NCBI RefSeq assembly: GCF_021545335.1
Contig: NZ_CP089312.1
Location: 5,828,001 to 5,892,000, forward strand
Reading direction: 5' to 3'
Length of the DNA: 64,000 nt
Origin: Streptomyces sp. GQFP
Lineage (GTDB): Bacteria > Actinomycetota > Actinomycetes > Streptomycetales > Streptomycetaceae
Shown here: in pieces, positions 58,832-64,000 of the stretch
Numbering within the stretch: position 1 is the stretch's first letter
Layout of the letters: each line of letters starts with the position of its first letter
The notes under the pieces: model-generated
What the model was told of the DNA's origin: nothing
The model's input: the letters and a program-made list of their open reading frames with translations, nothing else
Databases searched by the model: none
Translations under genes and position numbers: made by a program

Positions 58832-58892
58832 CCCTGTCGTTCCGCCTGCCCCCCGACGCGACGGCTCGACAGGGACGAGACTGCCGGACCGC

Positions 58893-58910
58893 GATAAACG
58901 AACGATGAAC
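58893..58910 (-). promoter_or_regulatory. SARP-type direct repeat in the afsS-like promoter
   Basis: Reading toward afsS, GTTCATC (58910-58904), a 4-base spacer and GTTTATC (58899-58893) form two heptamers repeated every 11 bp, the spacing bound by SARP activators. They lie in the 221-bp gap between the afsR-like and afsS-like genes. In S. coelicolor AfsR binds direct repeats overlapping the -35 region of afsS, so this is the expected AfsR site. The exact -10 was not fixed. Confidence 0.7.
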
Positions 58911-58942
58911 GCCGCTCACAGTCGGGTTTGTCCAGGCAACCT

Positions 58943-61900
58943 TCAGCGGTTCGTACGCGTCGGCTGCCCCAGCAGCTCCCGTACCGCGTCCCCCTCCGGC
59001 GCTCCCAGCGACTCGAAGATGCCGAGCGCGTCCTTCCAGCACACCTGGGCGCGGTCCAGCTGACCTATGCCGTGCAGGGCCCGGCCCAGGACCGTGAGGA
59101 CGTTTCCGCGGCGCCACTCCCCGCCGATGCCGCGCAGTACCGTCAGCGCCTGCTCGGCGTTGGTCGCCGCGTGTGCCGACCGGGCCGCCGCGAGATCCAC
59201 CTCGGCCAGGCGGAACAGGGTCATGCCCTCCCACAGGCGCTGTCGGCTGTCCCTGAACACCCGTAGGGCTTCGTCGAGATGGTCGGCGGCCTCCGTCAAC
59301 CGGCCGCTCTGGGTCAGCGCCAGGCCCAGCGCGTAACGGCCGTTGGCGCCACGTACCGTGTGGCCCATCGCGTCGTACATCGCCGTGCCCCGCTCGGCCA
59401 GGGCGACCGCGCTGTCGGTGCGGCCGGTGGCGAGGTGGATGCGGGACAGGTTGCACAGGGCGCTGGCCTCGCCGGGGCGGTCCGCGCAGGCGCGGTAGTT
59501 CTCGATGGCGCGGGTGAAGTGGGCCTCGCCCGCGTCGTGCCGGCTCTGGTAGAGCGCGACGATGCCGCTGATGTTGGACGACCAGCACGCGGTGTACTGG
59601 TCGTCCGCCGCGAGCGCCAACTCCGTTGCCCGCTCCGACTCCTGGACGGCCGAGTCGAAGTCGCTCCCGGAGACGTGGTGCACGAAGGCCAGGGTGGTGA
59701 GGGCGCGCGCCTCGGTGCGCGGGGAGTCCGCCGCCCGGGCCGCGTCCCGCACGATCGCCGCCACCGCCTCGTACTCCCGGGAGTTGGTGCCCGACTCGGC
59801 CAACTCCACCGCCACCCACAGGACATCGGCGGCGCGGCGCAGCGCGTGCGGCCGGCTCGCGGACTGCCGTACGCAGGCCAGCACGCACACCGCCTCCGCG
59901 TGCACCCAGTCCTGCGCCGCGTGCCGGTCGGCGAACGTCAGGCCCGGGTACTCCGCGTGCTCCAGGTGGTCGACCAGCTTGTCCTCCGGGCGCTGGATGC
60001 GGTACGTCGCCGCCACCGTCGCCAGGTAGAAGTCGAGGAGCCGCGACATCGCCGACTCCTGTTCGCCCGGCGGGTGTTCGTCGCGTTCGGCGCAGGCACG
60101 CGCGTAGAGGCGTACGAGGTCGTGGTAGCGGTAGCGGCCCGGCGCCGCCGACTCCAGGAGTGAGGTGTCCACCAGGGACTCCAGGATCTCCTCCGCCTCC
60201 TCGACGGGCAGGCCCAGTACGGCCGCCGCCGCCGCGAGCGAGATGTCGGGGCCGTCGGCCAGGCCCAACAGGCGGAAGGCGCGGGCCTGTTGGCGGTCCA
60301 GGGCGCCGTAGCCCAGCTCGAAGGTCGCCTTCACGGCGAGGTCGCCGGCCTGGAGTTCGTCCAGGCGGCGGCGCTCGTCCGCCAGCTTCTCCGCCAGGAC
60401 CGACACCGTCCAGGTCCGGCGCGCCGCCAGCCGGGACGCCGCGATCCTGATCGCCAGCGGCAGGAAACCGCAGGCCGCCACCACGTCCAGGGCGGCCTTG
60501 CGCTCGGCCGCGACCCGCTCCTCGCCCACGATCCGCGTGAACAACTGGAGTGCTTCCTCAGGGGACATGACGTCCAGGTCGACGAGATGGGCGCCGGCCA
60601 GGTCCACCATCCGTACCCGGGAGGTGACCAGGGCCGCGCAGCCCTCCGTGCCCGGCAGCAGCGGACGTACCTGGGCCGCGTCGCGGGCGTTGTCCAGCAG
60701 GACCAGGACCCGGCGGCCGTCCAGCAGCGAGCGGTACAGGGCCGCGCGCTCCTCCAGCGAGTCCGGGATCGCCGAGTCGGCCGTGCCGAGGGCGCGCAGG
60801 AAGGCGCCCAGGACCGTCTCCGGTTCCGCCGCCTGCGTTCCGGCGCCCTGGAGGTCGATGTACAACTGCCCGTCGGGGAAGGCGGCACGGGCCTGGTGGG
60901 CCACATGCACCGCCAGGGTCGTCTTGCCCACGCCGCCGATACCCGCCAGCGCCGACACCGCCATCACCCGGCCCTGCGTCGGCGACGCGGAGGACGCGGA
61001 CGACAGGACCTTGCTCAGCTCGGAGACGAACGCGGCGCGGCCCGTGAAGTCCGAGACCGTCGCCGGGAGTTGGGCGGGACGTACAGGGGCCGGGGCGGGC
61101 TCGGGCGCGAGCGGGGCGGAGGGTTCGGCGAGGCTCGGGTCCGCCTTGAGGATGCGTCGCTGCAACTCCTTGAGGCCGGGGCGCGGATCGACGCCCAGCT
61201 CGTCCGCGAGGAGCCTGCGCGTGTCCGCGTACACCGCCAGCGCCTCGGCCTGCCGGCCGCTGCGGTACAGGGCCAGCATCAGCAGTTCGCGCAGCCGCTC
61301 ACGGAGGGGATGCGCCGCCGTCAGGGCGGTCAACTCGCTGATGGACTCGGCGTGGCAGCCCTGCTCCAGGTCCATGTCGAGGCGGGATTCGAGGAGTTGG
61401 AGCCGCCACTCCTCCAACCGCACGCGCTGCGCGTCCGCGTAGGGGCCCGGCACGCCCGCCAGCGGCTCCCCGTCCCACAGGTCGAGGACCTTGTTCAGGA
61501 CGTCCCGGGCATGGCACAGGTCCCCGGAGTTCTTCGCCTTCTCCGCCTCCGTGGCGAGGTCCTGCGCCACCGCCAGATCGAGCGCGCCCTCGGGCAGCGA
61601 ACGGATGGCGTATCCGGTGGACTCGCTCAGCAGCACGCCGGAGCCCAGGATCTTCCGCAGCCGCGAGGCGTACGTCCGTACCGCCGCCAGCGCCTGCGAC
61701 GGCGACTCCTCGCCCCACAGGGCGTCGATCAGCTCGGCCGCCGTGGCCGTCCGGCCCTCGCGCAGCAGCAGCGCGGCCAGCAGCGCCCGTTGCTGCGGGG
61801 AACCGGTGGGCAGCTGTTCCTCGTCGCGCCAGGCCCGTACCGGCCCGAGCACGCTGAAGCGCAGTGCCGTTGGGGAACCCGCCGAGGGGTTCACCGGAGT

Positions 61901-61954
61901 GTCCCTGGGATCCCGCTGTGCCGGCACCCGCGGTACAGCCGGTACGTCACCCAT
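58943..61954 (-). CDS. afsR: AfsR global regulator of secondary metabolism
   Basis: The 1003-residue protein has an N-terminal winged helix (PQQRALLAALLLREGRTATA, LAAVRTYASRLRKILGSGVL). A BTAD domain runs to about residue 270 (RRLLADELGVDPRPGLKELQ). The NB-ARC ATPase has Walker A LAGIGGVGKTTLAVHVAHQA and Walker B RRVLVLLDNARD, and a TPR-rich C-terminal half follows (YRACADRPGEASALCNLSRI). Sequence, length and the downstream afsS-like gene agree with AfsR of S. coelicolor. When phosphorylated by AfsK-type kinases it activates afsS through SARP boxes. ATG 61954 is used. Confidence 0.93.
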   Translation of the reverse strand: MGDVPAVPRVPAQRDPRDTPVNPSAGSPTALRFSVLGPVRAWRDEEQLPTGSPQQRALLAALLLREGRTATAAELIDALWGEESPSQALAAVRTYASRLRKILGSGVLLSESTGYAIRSLPEGALDLAVAQDLATEAEKAKNSGDLCHARDVLNKVLDLWDGEPLAGVPGPYADAQRVRLEEWRLQLLESRLDMDLEQGCHAESISELTALTAAHPLRERLRELLMLALYRSGRQAEALAVYADTRRLLADELGVDPRPGLKELQRRILKADPSLAEPSAPLAPEPAPAPVRPAQLPATVSDFTGRAAFVSELSKVLSSASSASPTQGRVMAVSALAGIGGVGKTTLAVHVAHQARAAFPDGQLYIDLQGAGTQAAEPETVLGAFLRALGTADSAIPDSLEERAALYRSLLDGRRVLVLLDNARDAAQVRPLLPGTEGCAALVTSRVRMVDLAGAHLVDLDVMSPEEALQLFTRIVGEERVAAERKAALDVVAACGFLPLAIRIAASRLAARRTWTVSVLAEKLADERRRLDELQAGDLAVKATFELGYGALDRQQARAFRLLGLADGPDISLAAAAAVLGLPVEEAEEILESLVDTSLLESAAPGRYRYHDLVRLYARACAERDEHPPGEQESAMSRLLDFYLATVAATYRIQRPEDKLVDHLEHAEYPGLTFADRHAAQDWVHAEAVCVLACVRQSASRPHALRRAADVLWVAVELAESGTNSREYEAVAAIVRDAARAADSPRTEARALTTLAFVHHVSGSDFDSAVQESERATELALAADDQYTACWSSNISGIVALYQSRHDAGEAHFTRAIENYRACADRPGEASALCNLSRIHLATGRTDSAVALAERGTAMYDAMGHTVRGANGRYALGLALTQSGRLTEAADHLDEALRVFRDSRQRLWEGMTLFRLAEVDLAAARSAHAATNAEQALTVLRGIGGEWRRGNVLTVLGRALHGIGQLDRAQVCWKDALGIFESLGAPEGDAVRELLGQPTRTNR

Positions 61955-62118
61955 CGCCGCTCCCTGCCGAACTTCATGACCAGGAGAGCAGTTTGCCTTG
62001 TCCCTGGCCTATGCGTCAGCTGTCGAGACAGCGATCACAGCTCGGCGCACGAGGTACCACAGAGTTCTCACACTGTCTTCGCACAGGGTCCAACAGAAAG
62101 GGACGGGTGGCCAGTCAG

Positions 62119-62133
62119 CTGACGGTTCGTCAG
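62119..62133. promoter_or_regulatory. palindromic operator (site 9)
   Basis: CTGACGGTTCGTCAG has both perfect arms of the CTGAC-N5-GTCAG family. It lies 21 bp upstream of the amidohydrolase ATG, with a possible -10 (TACCGT) in between, so the transcript may be leaderless. It places the amidohydrolase in the same regulon as the acyl-CoA genes. Confidence 0.75.
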
Positions 62134-62154
62134 ATCAGCGCTACCGTGCCTGGT

Positions 62155-63414
62155 ATGAAGACGACTGCGGAGACGACGAGCACCTTTCCGAAGATCATCT
62201 CGGTGGACGACCACACCGTGGAGCCCCCGGGCGTCTGGCAGGACCGGCTCCCGAAGAAGTACCTGGACATCGGCCCGCGCATAGTCCGCGCGCCCCTGAA
62301 GGAAATGTCCTTCCTGGGCGGCCGGTTCAAGCCCGTCATGGGGCAGCCCGGCGACGACGGGCCGATCGGCGACTGGTGGATCTACGAGAACCTGCACCGC
62401 CCCCTCACCCGCCTCGACACCGCCGTCGGCTACGACCGCGACGAGATCAAGCTCGAAGTCATCACGTACGAGCAGATGCGTCCCGGTTCGTACGACGTCC
62501 CGCAGCGACTGGCCGACATGGACATCAACCACGTCCAGTCCGCCGTCTGCTTCCCCACCTTCCCGCGCTTCTGCGGCCAGACCTTCACCGAGGCCAAGGA
62601 CCACGAACTCGGACTGCTCGGCGTACGCGCGTACAACGACTGGATGGTGGAGGAGTGGTGCGGCCCGCAGGCGCGGGGCAGGCTCATCCCGCTCACCCTG
62701 ATCCCGCTGTGGGACGCCGAGTTGGCGGCGGCCGAGGTCCGGCGCAACGCGGCCCGGGGTGTCCGCGCGGTCGCCTTCTCCGAGATCCCGCCACACCTCG
62801 GGCTGCCCTCGGTCCACGGCGACGAATGGGACCCCTTCCTCGCGGCCTGCGCCGAGACGGGCACGGTCATCGCGATGCACATCGGCTCGTCCAGCCGGAT
62901 GCCGTCCACGTCCGCCGACGCCCCGCCCGCCGTCGGCTCCACCATCACCTTCGCCAACTGCTGCTTCTCGATGGTCGACTGGCTGATGAGCGGCAAGTTC
63001 GAACGCTTCCCGCAGCTGAGGATCATGTACGCGGAGGGCCAGATCGGCTGGATCCCGTACATCCTGGAGCGCGCGGACGTGGTCTGGGAGGAGAACCGGG
63101 GCTGGGGCGGAGTCGCCGACAAGGTCCACCGGCCGCCGTCCGAACTGTTCGCCGAGCACGTCTACGGCTGCTTCTTCGACGACGCCTTCGGGCTGAAGAA
63201 CCTCGACTCGATCGGCGTCGGCAACGTCCTCTACGAGACCGACTACCCCCACTCCGACTCCACTTGGCCCGGCTCCAGGGAGGTCGGCGAGCGGCAGATG
63301 GGGCATCTGGACCCCGAGGTCGTGGAGCGGATCGTACGAGGCAACGCGATCGAGCTGCTGGGGCTGACGCCGGACGGGCTGTGGGATCCGGGCAGCGCCG
63401 GGAATTCCGCGTAG
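62155..63414 (+). CDS. amidohydrolase 2 family metal-dependent hydrolase
   Basis: The 419-residue TIM-barrel protein starts with IISVDDHTVEPPGVWQDRLP, where the DH-x-x motif supplies a metal ligand. Other elements are SAVCFPTFPRFCGQTF, MHIGSSSRMPSTSADAP (metal His) and LYETDYPHSDSTWPG with the catalytic Asp. These resemble decarboxylases and hydrolases of the ACMSD group used on ring-cleavage or CoA-linked products in actinobacterial steroid and aromatic catabolism. ATG 62155 is chosen from the position of the promoter and operator. It is divergent from afsR across 200 bp. Confidence 0.88.
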   Translation: MKTTAETTSTFPKIISVDDHTVEPPGVWQDRLPKKYLDIGPRIVRAPLKEMSFLGGRFKPVMGQPGDDGPIGDWWIYENLHRPLTRLDTAVGYDRDEIKLEVITYEQMRPGSYDVPQRLADMDINHVQSAVCFPTFPRFCGQTFTEAKDHELGLLGVRAYNDWMVEEWCGPQARGRLIPLTLIPLWDAELAAAEVRRNAARGVRAVAFSEIPPHLGLPSVHGDEWDPFLAACAETGTVIAMHIGSSSRMPSTSADAPPAVGSTITFANCCFSMVDWLMSGKFERFPQLRIMYAEGQIGWIPYILERADVVWEENRGWGGVADKVHRPPSELFAEHVYGCFFDDAFGLKNLDSIGVGNVLYETDYPHSDSTWPGSREVGERQMGHLDPEVVERIVRGNAIELLGLTPDGLWDPGSAGNSA

Positions 63415-63530
63415 CCGCATGACAGGGGCAGGGTGTCCGGTACCGTGAATTCTCTTTGGGGGACAAGTAACCGACTTGTGCGCATGCGTTGACTGTGCAC
63501 GCGTTGACCAGGGAAACACGGGGGCGTCCG
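63415..63530. other. short intergenic region before the vWA gene
   Basis: This 116-bp gap contains CGTGAATTCTCTTTG and TTGACTGTGCACGCGTTGAC (63488-63507), where repeated TTGAC could serve as -35 elements. No gene or palindrome was recognised. Confidence 0.35.
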
Positions 63531-64000
63531 TTGCCGTACACCGCAGAGATCAGCCGGACGAACCCGGGCTGCTTCATCTTCCTGGTGGACCAGTCCGCCT
63601 CCATGAGCGACCCGATGGAGAGCGGTGAGACGACACAGCCACGGGCCGAGGTGGTGGCGGGCGCCATCAACCGGCTGTTGACGGAGCTGTCGGTCAAGTG
63701 CGCCAAGGAGGAAGGCGTACGCGACTACTTCCACGTCGCCGTCATCGGCTACGGCCACAACCACGTCGGCTCCGCCTACCAGGGTGTCCTCGCAGGGCGC
63801 GACCTCGTTCCGCTGAGCGAGGTCGCCAACAACCCGGCGCGGGTGGAGAGCCGTACGAAGAAGGTGCCGGACGGCGCCGGCGGGCTGGTCGAGACGTCCG
63901 TGCAGTTCCCGGTGTGGATGGACCCGGTCACCAACGGCGGTACGCCCATGACCCGCGCCCTCGGCTACGCGGACACCCTGGTCAGGAACTGGGTCGACAC
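63531..64000 (+). CDS. von Willebrand factor A domain protein, 3' end off the window
   Basis: The visible 156 residues form a vWA domain: CFIFLVDQSASMSDPM carries the MIDAS DxSxS motif and GGTPMTRALGYADTL the later Thr. YFHVAVIGYGHNHVGSAYQG lies between them. TTG 63531 gives the start MPYTAEISRTNPG and is preceded by a weak GGGGG; no better start exists nearby. Such proteins in Streptomyces often sit with PP2C phosphatase and kinase genes in signalling or conflict modules, which would be to the right of the window. Confidence 0.82.
   Translation, partial: MPYTAEISRTNPGCFIFLVDQSASMSDPMESGETTQPRAEVVAGAINRLLTELSVKCAKEEGVRDYFHVAVIGYGHNHVGSAYQGVLAGRDLVPLSEVANNPARVESRTKKVPDGAGGLVETSVQFPVWMDPVTNGGTPMTRALGYADTLVRNWVD

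Overview
The window is high-GC actinobacterial DNA and is almost certainly from a Streptomyces chromosome. Third codon positions are very GC-rich, GTG starts and 1-4 bp ATGA/GTGA overlaps are common, and several genes are Streptomyces hallmarks. These include AfsK-, AfsR- and AfsS-like genes, Scr1-type XRE/DUF397 pairs, SARP regulators, DUF2690 proteins and a deazaflavin-dependent oxidoreductase. The left edge cuts a minus-strand gene and the right edge cuts a von Willebrand A gene.

Layout. 0-9 kb: a methyltransferase, then an acyl-CoA catabolism block (flavin reductase, enoyl-CoA hydratase, ADP-forming acyl-CoA synthetase, flavin monooxygenase, DUF35 protein), a GNAT and a PNPOx protein. 9-14.5 kb: divergent katG/Fur, a TetR/isochorismatase-like pair and a secreted phytase-like protein. 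14.5-19.4 kb: a second acyl-CoA block (thiolase-like, acyl-CoA dehydrogenase, Ddn-like protein, TetR, VOC protein). 19.6-22 kb: AfsK-type Ser/Thr kinase. 22-27 kb: DrrAB-type ABC exporter and a SARP/NB-ARC/TPR regulator. 27.5-30.4 kb: a PIG-L deacetylase and a TetR/FAD-monooxygenase pair with three perfect operators. 30.5-34.5 kb: an accessory island with a decayed toxin beside an intact DUF6247 gene, an AAA ATPase plus DUF4276 (Toprim-like) pair, a divergent NADAR gene, a tautomerase and a broken MarR gene. 34.7-37 kb: a large secreted spherulin-4-like protein behind an AT-rich leader. 37-40.4 kb: AraC, an ECF sigma operon, and a class F sortase with its likely substrate. 40.6-44.8 kb: a five-gene, fully overlapping operon with a CU044_2847 (Trypco1-like) protein, a trypsin-like protease and three membrane proteins. 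45-50.2 kb: epoxide hydrolase and a third acyl-CoA block (enoyl-CoA hydratase, DUF35, thiolase-like, acyl-CoA ligase). 50.3-53.5 kb: ComB-like protein, RHH and Phd/PIN toxin-antitoxin genes, DinB. 53.7-57.5 kb: peptidoglycan-binding proteins, two membrane-anchored XRE proteins and a Scr1/DUF397 pair. 57.6-62 kb: an anti-sigma-type ATPase, then afsS and afsR. 62-64 kb: an amidohydrolase and the vWA gene.

How it fits together. Nine copies of a palindrome of the form CTGAC-N5-GTCAG, two of them imperfect, lie only in front of acyl-CoA/ring-catabolism genes. They tie the three catabolic blocks and the amidohydrolase into one likely TetR-controlled regulon for a lipid- or steroid-like substrate. 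The AfsK kinase and the AfsR/AfsS pair, contiguous in S. coelicolor as I recall, are separated here by about 36.5 kb of largely accessory DNA. That stretch holds the conflict-system candidates, toxin-antitoxin genes and pseudogenes, and it is where new biology is most likely.
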